Assembly (NCBI GenBank): GCA_964537925.1
Contig: CAZICV010000004.1
Coordinates: 248,001 to 312,000, forward strand
Source: SLDF01 sp964537925
GTDB lineage: Bacteria > Bacteroidota > Bacteroidia > Chitinophagales > Saprospiraceae
Direction of reading: 5' to 3'
DNA: 64,000 bases
A program made the position numbers and the translations under genes. Under the pieces are notes generated by a model. The model saw only the letters and a list, made by a program, of their open reading frames with translations, was not told where the DNA came from and made no database searches. Below are positions 45,172 to 54,448 of the stretch, piece by piece. The stretch's first letter is position 1. The number at the start of each line of letters is the position of its first letter.

Positions 45172-46989
45172 TTAATACCCGGGATTCTGGTAGATAGCCT
45201 TGTTGGAATCACTGATCCGGTCGAGCTGCTCCGTCGGTATGGGCCTCAACACGTGGTAAGGCCTGATATTGGGCGCCGCATCCTGGTTGTACTTTACAGT
45301 CCGCTCTATGAGCTTGCCCCTGGTTGCCAGGTCCGGCCAGCGGGTACATTCGCCCATCATTTCCCTGGTCCTTTCGTCCAGGATGAAGTCGAGTGTGATA
45401 TCACCGGAGTTTGTCAGCGTCATATTCTGTGCGCGCTCTGCGGCTTCTCCTGCACCGAGTCCGGGCCTGTAAGCGGCCCTGGTCCTGACCACATTGACCA
45501 GGTTCATAGCCTCGGCGCGATTGTTGAGCGCCAGGGCTGCTTCCGCAGCCAGGAGATAGGTCTCGGCCAGCCTGGCGACAGGGAACGGACGGGTCGCCTG
45601 GTTGTTGGGATCCAGGTTGTCCGGGTCTTCAAACTTGCTGATGCAGGGGTAAAAATTCCTCGTCAGCGCAGCGTCTATAGACCCCCCGATGAAATAGTAT
45701 TCCCTGGGAGCGACTACGCGATAGGTCAGCTTCCTCGTGCCGTCCTCGTTAGTAAGTGCGTTGAGCGAATCGGCTATATGATCGGTATCGGCCAGCACGA
45801 TCGCAGTATCCACACCTGCTTCGTAGGGGCCGGAATTCTGAGTCGCGATGTACAGGGTCCTGAATGACCCGTGGTAACGGCTATCGTTCTGCTTGTCGGC
45901 AAATGCAACGAAATATGCGTAAGGCGTAGGGCAGAACCTGCGGATCGGCCTTCCGTAAGGAATTGCCCTGGTAGCGCAGGGCGTATTCGGCGAACTGGCC
46001 AGCGGAGCGCGTAATGCCGTATAGTCACCGCAGAAGTCATTGTGAGCATCTGTACCCTTGCCCGCGCCGATGCTGTTGGGCGTACCTATTTCATTCGCCC
46101 CGAAGTTGCCGGGTACACGTTCTATGGATAACAGTATCTCGCTGTTGTAGTCGTTGCCTGCCTTGAATATATCGGCAAAATTCTGCTGCAGAGAGACCCC
46201 GTAACGGCCTTGGTTATTGATGACTTCCGTGGCATACTGGTAGGCTTTGCTGAAGTCATCGCTCTCACGTGCATCCGAATATGCCCGCTGTATATGCGCC
46301 TTGGCCAGCATATGCAAGGCTACGGGTCGGGCAATCTTGAAAGCTCCTGCAGGCCGCTGGTCGGGCAGGTTGGCTATGGCAAACTCCAGGTCTGCGATGA
46401 TCGCCCGGTAGTTGGCGCTGAACAATTCAGTGTGATTGACCCGGTTGAAGCCCTGGAACGGAGCCTGGTTGAATCTCAGGTCTCCGCTGCCCAGATCAAG
46501 CGGGACAGCGCCGAATTGCTGAACGAGCAGCATATAGTAAAGCGCTCTCAGGAACCTGATCTCACCCAGCAGAACATTTTTCTGCGACTCAGGGATATCC
46601 ACCTCCGCAGCAAACTCAACAAGACCATTGGCCAGGTTGATATTGTTAAAACTCCTGTTCCAGGGAGTCTGCAGTGCACCGTTGGCAGGATCGAGCGTAT
46701 AGTTGCCCAGTGTCAGCGCAAATCCCGGCGAACCGGCCCGCGCCTGCTCGGCCAGCGTCCACTCATCCGTACCTACGGAGCCTAGGGATACCATACCCTC
46801 AGGCCCATAGAGATATCTCATACCTGAATACAGGGTATAAATACCCGCCTGGAATCCGCTCGGCGTCTTGAAATAATCGACGCTGAACACCGTGTATGGT
46901 TCCTCTTTCAGGAATTCGTCATGATTGCACGACTGAAGTCCAAACCCTGCGAGAAAGAGACAGATCAAAAACTTGTATAGTGATTTCAT
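45172..46989 (-). CDS. SusD/RagB-family glycan-binding lipoprotein
   Basis: 605 residues. SPII signal with lipobox LQSC, then the SusD N-terminal segment KEEPYTVFSVDYFKTPSGFQAGIYTLYSGMRYL and TPR-like helices (VLLGEIRFLRALYYMLLVQQFG; RPVALHMLAKAHIQRAYSDA). The C-terminal part has ARLAETYLLAAEAALALNNRAEAMNLVNVVRTRA and ends in the usual DP/NPGY phrase (YQNPGY). It caps the SusC transporter at the surface and binds xylan fragments. It lies 19 bases after susC in the same operon. Confidence 0.95.
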   Translation of the reverse strand: MKSLYKFLICLFLAGFGLQSCNHDEFLKEEPYTVFSVDYFKTPSGFQAGIYTLYSGMRYLYGPEGMVSLGSVGTDEWTLAEQARAGSPGFALTLGNYTLDPANGALQTPWNRSFNNINLANGLVEFAAEVDIPESQKNVLLGEIRFLRALYYMLLVQQFGAVPLDLGSGDLRFNQAPFQGFNRVNHTELFSANYRAIIADLEFAIANLPDQRPAGAFKIARPVALHMLAKAHIQRAYSDARESDDFSKAYQYATEVINNQGRYGVSLQQNFADIFKAGNDYNSEILLSIERVPGNFGANEIGTPNSIGAGKGTDAHNDFCGDYTALRAPLASSPNTPCATRAIPYGRPIRRFCPTPYAYFVAFADKQNDSRYHGSFRTLYIATQNSGPYEAGVDTAIVLADTDHIADSLNALTNEDGTRKLTYRVVAPREYYFIGGSIDAALTRNFYPCISKFEDPDNLDPNNQATRPFPVARLAETYLLAAEAALALNNRAEAMNLVNVVRTRAAYRPGLGAGEAAERAQNMTLTNSGDITLDFILDERTREMMGECTRWPDLATRGKLIERTVKYNQDAAPNIRPYHVLRPIPTEQLDRISDSNKAIYQNPGY

Positions 46990-47008
46990 TTCAGTTTCGT
47001 TTAGTGGT

Positions 47009-50000
47009 TTAGAGCGTCATGTTTATGCCTATGGCGAAGGTTCTTCTCAGCGGAGTGCCCAGACCTACGGTCAGCACACCGTTCCCATTGTTGTTGTTGC
47101 GGATATTGCCCGGGTTGGCCACCCCTTGATTGCCCAGGCCTGTACCTTCCGGATCCAGGCCCGTCTGGTTGAAGAAAGGAGAGAACAGTGTCGCCACATT
47201 ATCCACGACAAAGTAGAGCCTCAGGTTTTCGACGCCGATCCGGTCGAGCAGGGAGCGATCGAATGTATAGCCAAGCGTCACACTTCTCAGCTTGACAAAT
47301 GTAGCGTCGTAGTATCCCAGTGTGCTCCAGGCGTCGCTGGCAGTGCTGATCATAGCCTGCGGCATCGGGAACCAGTCCGTGGGGTTGGTCGGTGTCCAGT
47401 AATCGACCTTGACGCTGTTTCTCCTTCCGTCGAGTACGGTCAAATACGACGCAAACGGCTGATGTACCTGGCTGAGCAGCAGTCCTCCTACCCTTGAGTA
47501 GAATACGAACGAAAACTCGAAGTTCTTGAAGTAAAACCTGGAAGTGAGACCTCCCTGGATCTTCGCGTCCATATCACCGATGACTTTTCGGTCATACGAT
47601 GCACTGATGATACCGTCGGGCACTCCGTCGGGGCCGCTGATATCCTCCAGCTTGATCATGCCGGGTGTAGCGCCGTACCTGGCGGCCTCTTCGGCTTCGT
47701 GGAGCTGCCAGATGCCTAGTTTGTTGTAATCGTAGATGGCAGTCAGAGAGTGTCCGACGAATAGCTGGTTGCCGATATCCTGGCTGACATTGCTGCTCAG
47801 GCTGGTAAGCCTGTTCCTGTTCCTGAAGATATTGAAGTCGATATCCCAGCCAAACCCGTCGCGGGATTTCGGCCGGATGACCTCTGAGCTGATACTGAGT
47901 TCAAAACCCCTGTTTTCCATGGAGCCTACATTGGTCAGGAAAGCGCCGGCCACACCTGAGGTCACGGGCAGGTTGACCGCATAGAGCACACCGTCCGTCT
48001 TGCTGCTGTATAGTTCAAGGGTACCTGTGATCCTGTTCCTGAATATACCGAAGTCGATTCCCAGGTTTGTGGTGGATGTGATCTCCCAGCCGAGGTTCGG
48101 GTTGGACAGCGTGACGACATTGTATCCTGTTACGATCGTAGGACCGAAATTGTATCGAATGACATTGGCTCCCGTACTACCGGCGGCCAGGCCGTTGTTG
48201 TTATTGACCAGGCCTTTGGACTGGTAGGGGTTGATCGCCTGGTTGGAAGTTTGCCCCCAACCGAGCCTGAGCTTGAGTACGTTCAGGTTGCGCATACCGG
48301 ACAGGAAGCCTTCGTTGGTAGCGATCCATCCGGCAGATACGGCCGGGTAGTCAAACCACTGGTTGCCTGGGGCCAGTCTAGAAGAACCATCTCTCCTGTA
48401 TGTAGCCGTCAGCATATATTTATTGTCGAACACATAGTTTGCACGCGCCATGTAGGAAATCAGGCTCCAACTGGACTCTCCTCCGCCAATGGAAGTGTTG
48501 CCGGAATTGATCGGCGACGAGAGCGAAAGATCATAGAACTTGACAAAGTCCTCTGCTATGGAATCCTTTACGATGAAACTGTTGAAAGTCTGCTGCGTCT
48601 GTACGCTGTAAAGACCGGTCAGTGAGAGTGCGTGCCGTTCGTTGAAAGTCTTGTCATACTGAAGGATATTCTCGACGGTATAACCACTGGATTCGGAGTT
48701 GGCTACCCGCGCCTGGTTGCCCTGCGCAGGCCTGAAATAGCTCGGCCGCGACGGGCTGTCTCCCGGTCTGTACTGCCCGGCAAATTCCTGTACATAATTC
48801 AGGCCCACGTTGGCGCGGTATTTGAGCCCGTCTATAATCCTGACCTCCCCGTAAAGCGCGTTGAAAGTCCTGAGTCTTCTGGTCTGGTCGACCCAGGCAG
48901 GATTGTCCGTATTCAGCAGCAGCGGGCTGTACCTTGTATCCGAGTTGAGGTCGTCGATATTGCCCCAGGCCATGTTGTTGATATTGCCATCGGCATCGTA
49001 CGGTGTGGTCAGCGGCGTCAATGCCAGCATCCTGAACATCGGCGAGCCGGAGACGAATTGTGACCCGTCATTGTAGCTGAGTGAGTTCTGTGTGCTGACA
49101 CCGATCCGGATACGTGACCCTACGGCCGCGTCCACGGAAGCATTGAGGGAGTATCTTTTGAACTCTTCGCCCGGCAACACCGTATTCTCGCGATAGTATC
49201 CCGTACCGATGAAGAAGGAGTTCTGTGCAGTGCCACCTACAAAATTGAGGTTGTGTTCATCCCTGACAGACGGCTTGTACATCACCTCCTGCCAGTTCGT
49301 ATTTGTTCCGTTCTGGATACCTGTCAGCTCATCAGGCATATAGCCGCCGCTCCAGGTAGAGATATTCCGCATAGCCTGGTATTCATCTGCATCAAACACC
49401 GGTATGAGGTTGGCCACCGAACCGGTACCGCGATAGCCGTTGTAAAGTATCCTGGTCGCACCGTCCGACCCTTTCTTCGTAGTGATCAGGATGACGCCGT
49501 TGGCGCCCCTGGATCCGTAGATAGCTGTAGCAGAAGCGTCTTTCAGGATATCGATACTCGCAATATCCGCCGGGTTGATATCATTGAGGCTGCCGTCAAA
49601 CGGAATACCGTTCAGGATGATCAACGGCTCGTTGGATCCTGAAATGGACCTGTTGCCCCTAATCCTGATCTGCGCGCCGGCGCCGGGCTGATTCCCGACA
49701 CGTTGTATCTCCAGTCCGGCCGCCCTGCCCTGCAGCGCCTGTTGAATATTAGGTACCGGCACTTCCCTCAGTGTCTTTTCAGACAACGATGTGATCGCAC
49801 CGGTTACATCTCTTTTTTTCTGCGTACCATACCCGACAATGACAAATTCATCCAATGCAATACTCTGCGACGTCAACGTCAATTCCAACTCGCTCGCTCC
49901 CGGTGTCACCTGATACTCCATGTCCGTATACCCGAGATAGGAGATCACTAATACGGCTCCGTCATTCGCGTTGATGCTAAAGCGTCCGTTTTCATCGGTA

Positions 50001-50209
50001 ATCGTCCCAAGCTGTGTACCTTTTACAGTTATACTAGCGCCGACTACCGGCAGGTTCAGCTCATCCCTGACTACGCCGCTTACCGGCCTGGACTGGGCAT
50101 AAATCCCCAGCCCGAAAGAAGCCCAAAGGGTGAAAACGAGCAACCATCTGGGCCAGATGGATCCAATGCGCTCATTGAAATTTAAACAGATTGCATCTAC
50201 ACTTATCAT
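47009..50209 (-). CDS. SusC/RagA-family TonB-dependent outer-membrane transporter
   Basis: 1066 residues. After the signal peptide (LLVFTLWASFGLGIYAQ) comes a CarboxypepD_reg-like domain (~43-120, VSGVVRDELNLPVVGASITVKGT), then the plug (IVGYGTQKKRDVTGAI, DASATAIYGSRGANGVILITTK) and a 22-strand barrel ending RTFAIGINMTL. The TonB box is near DEFVIVGYG. It imports xylo-oligosaccharides with the SusD lid, powered by TonB. First gene of the leftward operon. Its promoter (50303-50332) overlaps a LacI-type site, and its first codons contain a weaker one. Confidence 0.96.
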   Translation of the reverse strand: MISVDAICLNFNERIGSIWPRWLLVFTLWASFGLGIYAQSRPVSGVVRDELNLPVVGASITVKGTQLGTITDENGRFSINANDGAVLVISYLGYTDMEYQVTPGASELELTLTSQSIALDEFVIVGYGTQKKRDVTGAITSLSEKTLREVPVPNIQQALQGRAAGLEIQRVGNQPGAGAQIRIRGNRSISGSNEPLIILNGIPFDGSLNDINPADIASIDILKDASATAIYGSRGANGVILITTKKGSDGATRILYNGYRGTGSVANLIPVFDADEYQAMRNISTWSGGYMPDELTGIQNGTNTNWQEVMYKPSVRDEHNLNFVGGTAQNSFFIGTGYYRENTVLPGEEFKRYSLNASVDAAVGSRIRIGVSTQNSLSYNDGSQFVSGSPMFRMLALTPLTTPYDADGNINNMAWGNIDDLNSDTRYSPLLLNTDNPAWVDQTRRLRTFNALYGEVRIIDGLKYRANVGLNYVQEFAGQYRPGDSPSRPSYFRPAQGNQARVANSESSGYTVENILQYDKTFNERHALSLTGLYSVQTQQTFNSFIVKDSIAEDFVKFYDLSLSSPINSGNTSIGGGESSWSLISYMARANYVFDNKYMLTATYRRDGSSRLAPGNQWFDYPAVSAGWIATNEGFLSGMRNLNVLKLRLGWGQTSNQAINPYQSKGLVNNNNGLAAGSTGANVIRYNFGPTIVTGYNVVTLSNPNLGWEITSTTNLGIDFGIFRNRITGTLELYSSKTDGVLYAVNLPVTSGVAGAFLTNVGSMENRGFELSISSEVIRPKSRDGFGWDIDFNIFRNRNRLTSLSSNVSQDIGNQLFVGHSLTAIYDYNKLGIWQLHEAEEAARYGATPGMIKLEDISGPDGVPDGIISASYDRKVIGDMDAKIQGGLTSRFYFKNFEFSFVFYSRVGGLLLSQVHQPFASYLTVLDGRRNSVKVDYWTPTNPTDWFPMPQAMISTASDAWSTLGYYDATFVKLRSVTLGYTFDRSLLDRIGVENLRLYFVVDNVATLFSPFFNQTGLDPEGTGLGNQGVANPGNIRNNNNGNGVLTVGLGTPLRRTFAIGINMTL
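50182..50195. promoter_or_regulatory. LacI-type operator-like site within the start of susC
   Basis: TTAAACAGATTGCA, 12 of 14 matches to the site at 51253-51266. It lies just inside the susC coding start and is the weakest placed of the five related sites. Confidence 0.35.
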
Positions 50210-50302
50210 ATCGCAGTGTTAAGGAGTTAGAAAATTGGTTTAGGGTATCTGAAAGTGATTTGTTTACGTACTCATTTACAGTGAAATTGAAGTGACCGGC
50301 AA

Positions 50303-50332
50303 CAAATCTAGACCAAATATTCTTTTTTGCAA
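50303..50332 (-). promoter_or_regulatory. susC promoter (-33 TTG, 19-base spacer, -7 TAGATTTG)
   Basis: On the minus strand TTG (50332-50330) is followed after 19 bases by TAGATTTG (50310-50303), a full Bacteroidota-type promoter. The -33 element lies inside the operator-like sequence 50328-50341. The predicted leader is about 90 bases. Confidence 0.65.
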
Positions 50333-50341
50333 CCGATTTCC
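50328..50341. promoter_or_regulatory. LacI-type operator over the susC -33 element
   Basis: TGCAACCGATTTCC shares its first 12 bases with the site at 51176-51189 and resembles the palindromic form TGCAAnnnnTTGCA. Binding here would block promoter recognition. Confidence 0.6.
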
Positions 50342-51165
50342 TAAAATATTTTGCCGATGAACATACGGGCATCCCAGTGATATTATTTTGAAATACGTTT
50401 ACTATTGATTATAAGCTACTTTGCACGAATATGTTGCACATATTTTTGGCCATATCCGATGAGATCTCTGAATCCGATTTCATAAATACATGCTCCTACT
50501 ATCTACAAACAGCAGAACTACGGGACCTTTCAGTCTCATACACAATAGCCCGAAGAACAGGGGCTTCAAATGAAGCAGGATATATAGTCACCAGCTCTTC
50601 AGGGAGTTCCGGGAGAGACCAAGCACCCTAATGCCGATGTACAACTGCGCGCAGACACCATCGTCCTCATATAACTATGACAGAAACCACCGGCCGGCAG
50701 ATCCGTAAAGCCCCTTTGTAACAAACCCATAAAGAACTGCTATGGCCCTTGATCGCTTCCACCAGGGAAGAATACAGCTACTACGCATCCTGGCAAACCG
50801 AGATCTTCCAGGGCCGACATAACCTATCTTCAAAATGTAAAAATCTTACTATCAATCATATATAAACAAAAATCACAACGAACACTCAACTTAGTAGCCT
50901 GAAAACTACCAGAGAAACAAGGCCCTTCCACGGCATCGAACAGGGTCATATCCCAGGCGGAAAAATGAAAAATTGTCCGATCCGGACAGTCGTATCCTCC
51001 TGTTAAAGACCATGGCCTCATCTCCCTTGTTTGCTCACTCTATGCACAACAAGTACTTTGTTTCACAGATTTGATACTTTCAGGCGCTTTTCCCGGGTTG
51101 CTCTCAGAAATTATCATCAAATATTATTATTGATAATCAGATATTTATATATAATCAAGCTGCAT

Positions 51166-51189
51166 TTCCACCGATTGCAACCGATTTTT
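51166..51189. promoter_or_regulatory. Two overlapping LacI-type operators, 10 bp apart
   Basis: TTCCACCGATTGCA (51166-51179) and TGCAACCGATTTTT (51176-51189) share the core ACCGATT. They are offset by exactly ten bases, one helical turn, just upstream of the regulator gene's -33 element. Confidence 0.55.
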
Positions 51190-51191
51190 TC

Positions 51192-51220
51192 TTGGTTAGA
51201 AATATCTTTGATTAGTTTTG
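51192..51220 (+). promoter_or_regulatory. Promoter of the lacI-type regulator and rightward operon
   Basis: TTG (51192-51194), 18-base spacer, TAGTTTTG (51213-51220). An alternative -7, TATCTTTG at 51203-51210, lacks a well-spaced -33. The leader would be about 40 bases. Confidence 0.55.
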
Positions 51221-51252
51221 TAAGAACAACGAGGTTGTTACCTAAATCAAAA

Positions 51253-51266
51253 TGCAACAGATTGCA
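51253..51266. promoter_or_regulatory. LacI-type operator at the regulator start codon
   Basis: TGCAACAGATTGCA has perfect TGCAA/TTGCA half-sites. It lies between the promoter and the ATG (first base shared), well placed for autorepression by roadblock. Confidence 0.6.
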
Positions 51267-52306
51267 TGAAAGGAGAGAAAAAAGACATTACGATATATGA
51301 CATTGCCGAAAAGGTAAACCTGTCATCGTCGACAGTCAGCCGGGCGCTGAACGATAGTCCTTCTATCAGTGAAAAGACCAAGAAAAAGGTCACTCAGGCG
51401 GCCAAAGAACTTGGTTACCGGCAAAACAATTTTGCCAGCAGCCTCAGGAAGCAGAAATCGCACACCATCGGGGTGATCACACACGAGCTCCAGAGCAATT
51501 TCATCACCCTGGTACTTGCCGGGATAGAGAAAGCCTGCAGCGGTGCAGGTTATTCGACGATCATCGTCAATTCATTCGAGTCGCTGAAGAATGAAAAGCA
51601 CAATGCCGAAAACCTCTTTCACCGGAGAGTGGACGGGATCATTGCCTCTTTGTCCTTTGAGACGGACAATCTCGACCACTTCAAGCCATACCAGGAGAAA
51701 AATATCCCGATCGTCTTCTTCGACCGCGTCGAAGAAGACTCCGATACGACCAAGGTCATCATAGACAACTACCGCTCCGGGTACCAGGCGACCAAACACC
51801 TCATCGAGCAGGGCTGCAGGCGCATCATGATGATCAACGGCTCGCAAAAAAGGAATGTATACAACCTGCGGTACCGTGGCTACAAGGAAGCCCTGGCCGC
51901 TGCAAACCTGGACCTCGACGAAAACCTTGTCTTCATCAATGACCTGAGCGAAGATGCGGTACACGAGGTGATCAAACAGATCACCAAGCTCAAAAAAATG
52001 CCTGACGGAGCTTTCATCACCAATGATTTCACTGCCGCAGTATTCATTAAAGCAGTCAAGCAGTTGGGATACAGAGTACCTGAGGATATCGCTGTGGTAG
52101 GCTTTAACAATGACGCTGTCAGCCGGATCGTAGAGCCTGAACTCACCACCATCTCCTACCCCGGCTTCCTGGTCGGGGAGACGGCGGCCAACAGCCTGAT
52201 CAACCATCTTGACGGCAAGACGAACCTGCGCGATGTATACACCATCGTACTGAACTCGGAGCTGATCGTACGCAAGTCCTCACTGAAATCATCTTCTGCG
52301 TCTTGA
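51266..52306 (+). CDS. LacI-family transcriptional regulator of the xylan locus
   Basis: 346 residues. The N-terminal helix-turn-helix and hinge (ITIYDIAEKVNLSSSTVSRALND ... KELGYRQNNFASSLRKQ) precede a periplasmic-binding-protein-like ligand domain (HTIGVITHELQSNFITLVLAGIEKA; PIVFFDRVEED; DGAFITNDFTAAVFIKAVKQLGY; ELTTISYPGFLVGETAANSLINHL). The ligand is probably a xylan-derived sugar or uronate, inferred from context. It is first in the rightward operon, and its stop overlaps the GH67 start. Likely binding sites flank both divergent promoters. Confidence 0.94.
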   Translation: MKGEKKDITIYDIAEKVNLSSSTVSRALNDSPSISEKTKKKVTQAAKELGYRQNNFASSLRKQKSHTIGVITHELQSNFITLVLAGIEKACSGAGYSTIIVNSFESLKNEKHNAENLFHRRVDGIIASLSFETDNLDHFKPYQEKNIPIVFFDRVEEDSDTTKVIIDNYRSGYQATKHLIEQGCRRIMMINGSQKRNVYNLRYRGYKEALAAANLDLDENLVFINDLSEDAVHEVIKQITKLKKMPDGAFITNDFTAAVFIKAVKQLGYRVPEDIAVVGFNNDAVSRIVEPELTTISYPGFLVGETAANSLINHLDGKTNLRDVYTIVLNSELIVRKSSLKSSSAS

Positions 52307-54420
52307 AGCTTACCGGGCTGATATCGATCCTGGTGGTGGCACTCTCCACTGTAGCTGTATCCCAGAGCGGATACGAGCTATGGCTTGGCTTCAAACCCCT
52401 GCCCCCGGCAGTCGTCGCTGAGCGGTATGATTTCATCGGGAGCTACTATATCGGCCCTGAAGCGAGGAGGGAAATCTTGGCCGGCACGGCAGATTCGCTG
52501 ATACGGACCAAGCTGTCCCTATTGCTTGGCCGCGAAATCCCGCGATCCGACCGCAGGTCCGAAAAGCAGATCAGGCTGATCATGGACGCAGGCCTGCAGG
52601 AACTGACCGGAGAGGGCTATATCATCGAGAGTTCATCGGGATCGCTGGACATTAAAGCTGCGGGGAGCGCAGGATTGCTGTACGGAACCCTCGAATTGCT
52701 GAACAGGATCAATACCGGTCAAAACATCCGGCATCTCAAGGACAAAAGCATTCCCCGTATAAAACGGCGTATCCTCAACCACTGGGACAACCTGGACCGG
52801 ACCGTAGAACGGGGGTATTCGGGATTCTCCATCTTTAACTGGCATGAACTGCCCGATGTCCGGGAGTCCCGCTACCACGACTATGCCCTGGCAAATGCAT
52901 CCATCGGGATCAATGGAGTCGTGCTCACCAATGTAAACGCCAATGCCCTGGTACTCCGCGAAGACTATCTGCAAAAGGTAACCGTGCTCGCCGATATTTT
53001 CCGGAAATACGGCATAAGGGTCTACCTCACAGCCAGGTTCAGCGCACCGGCCGAGCTTGGCAGGCTGACCACTGCAGATCCGGCAGATTCCGGCGTGCAG
53101 CGGTGGTGGTCCGATAAGATCCGGCAGATCTACTCGCTCATCCCGGACTTCGGCGGCTTCCTGGTCAAGGCCAATTCCGAAGGCCAGCCTGGTCCGCAGG
53201 ATTACGGACGAACACATGCGGAGGGCGCCAATATGCTGGCCGCCGCCCTGGAACCTCACGACGGGATCGTCATGTGGAGGGCCTTCGTATACAGCGAAGA
53301 CGTCCCTGAGGACAGGTGCAAGCAGGCCTATAACGAGTTCGTTCCGCTGGACGGGCAGTTTCGCCGCAATGTGATGATACAGGTCAAAAACGGGCCGCTG
53401 GACTTTCAGCCCCGCGAGCCGGTCCACCCGCTATTCGGTGCCATGCCCCGCACCCCGCTGATGCTGGAACTGCAGATCACAAAAGAATACCTGGGACAGG
53501 GCACACACCTGGTCGGGCTGGCCAATATGTACAAGGAAATCCTGGATACGGATACCTATGCCATGGGCGAGGGCAGTACTGTAGCCCGCATCACAGACGG
53601 TTCGCTTTACGGTCATGAGCTCTCCGGGATCGCCGGTGTGTCCAACGTAGGCACTGCACTCAACTGGACCGGCAATTTCTTTGCCCAGGCCGATTGGTTT
53701 GCATTCGGGCGGCTCGCCTGGGATCCCTACAGGCCTGCAGCAGCTATATCCAGGGAATGGGCCTTGCTGACATTCAAGGACAAAGTGACCGCAGATATTG
53801 CCTGCCGGTTGCTGGACATATCGCATGAGGCATGCGTCAGCTATATGACCCCGCTCGGCCTCCATCATATCATGGCAGAGGGCCACCACTACGGCCCCGG
53901 CCCCTGGGTCGACAGCCTGGGTCGGGCGGACTGGACATCGGTATACTACCACCGGGCTACAAAGGACAGCGTTGGATTTGACCGGACAGCGAGCGGTAGC
54001 AACGCTCTGGCACAATACCATAACGGGTACAGCACTGTTTTCGAAGACCTTTCTACCTGCCCTGAGGAGTACCTGCTCTGGTTCCATCGCATACCCTGGA
54101 CCCATACCATGCGGTCAAGCAGGACTTTCTGGGAGGAACTGGTCGTGAGATACGATACAGGCGTCGCGAACGTACGCGAGATGAATGTCATCTGGCAGGA
54201 CGCAGGACCGCTTGTCGACGAAAAGATATACACACATGTGAAAAGCCACCTTGATATCCAGCTCAGGGAGGCACAATGGTGGCGGGATGCCTGCCTTGCA
54301 TATTTTCAGTCCATCCACGGGCTGCCGTTCCCTGCCGGTAGTGCTCCCCCTCCCCGGGACACAGAGTATTATCGGGCACTCAGGTTTCCCTACGCACCGG
54401 GTATCCGGCCTCAATGGTGA
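52303..54420 (+). CDS. GH67 alpha-glucuronidase
   Basis: 705 residues from a TTG start in the overlap TTGA with the lacI stop. No ATG lies nearby, and the TTG gives a complete signal peptide (LTGLISILVVALSTVAVSQ). Catalytic residues fit GH67: Glu293 in ANSEGQPGP, Asp367 in NGPLDFQP and Glu395 in QITKEYLGQ. The spacings of 74 and 28 closely match Cellvibrio GlcA67A (292/365/393). It removes MeGlcA from the non-reducing-end xylose of oligosaccharides. Probably periplasmic, downstream of SusCD import. The next gene starts 28 bases after its stop. Confidence 0.93.
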   Translation: MKLTGLISILVVALSTVAVSQSGYELWLGFKPLPPAVVAERYDFIGSYYIGPEARREILAGTADSLIRTKLSLLLGREIPRSDRRSEKQIRLIMDAGLQELTGEGYIIESSSGSLDIKAAGSAGLLYGTLELLNRINTGQNIRHLKDKSIPRIKRRILNHWDNLDRTVERGYSGFSIFNWHELPDVRESRYHDYALANASIGINGVVLTNVNANALVLREDYLQKVTVLADIFRKYGIRVYLTARFSAPAELGRLTTADPADSGVQRWWSDKIRQIYSLIPDFGGFLVKANSEGQPGPQDYGRTHAEGANMLAAALEPHDGIVMWRAFVYSEDVPEDRCKQAYNEFVPLDGQFRRNVMIQVKNGPLDFQPREPVHPLFGAMPRTPLMLELQITKEYLGQGTHLVGLANMYKEILDTDTYAMGEGSTVARITDGSLYGHELSGIAGVSNVGTALNWTGNFFAQADWFAFGRLAWDPYRPAAAISREWALLTFKDKVTADIACRLLDISHEACVSYMTPLGLHHIMAEGHHYGPGPWVDSLGRADWTSVYYHRATKDSVGFDRTASGSNALAQYHNGYSTVFEDLSTCPEEYLLWFHRIPWTHTMRSSRTFWEELVVRYDTGVANVREMNVIWQDAGPLVDEKIYTHVKSHLDIQLREAQWWRDACLAYFQSIHGLPFPAGSAPPPRDTEYYRALRFPYAPGIRPQW

Positions 54421-54448
54421 CAAACTTTTATCAAAACAGACATTCGAG

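Larger units (their letters stand above)
50210..51265. other. 1.06-kb divergent regulatory region of the xylan locus
   Basis: The region has promoters facing both ways and a cluster of LacI-type sites near each end. The middle (about 50.43-51.03 kb) has a few short open frames without coding character and no recognised RNA. The unusual length leaves room for a regulatory RNA, but none can be shown. Confidence 0.6.

Noticed and set aside
50431..50631. Short open frame in the divergent xylan regulatory region
   Set aside because: Sixty-six codons without domain, signal peptide or operon partner. A regulatory RNA is as likely as a gene, and neither can be supported.
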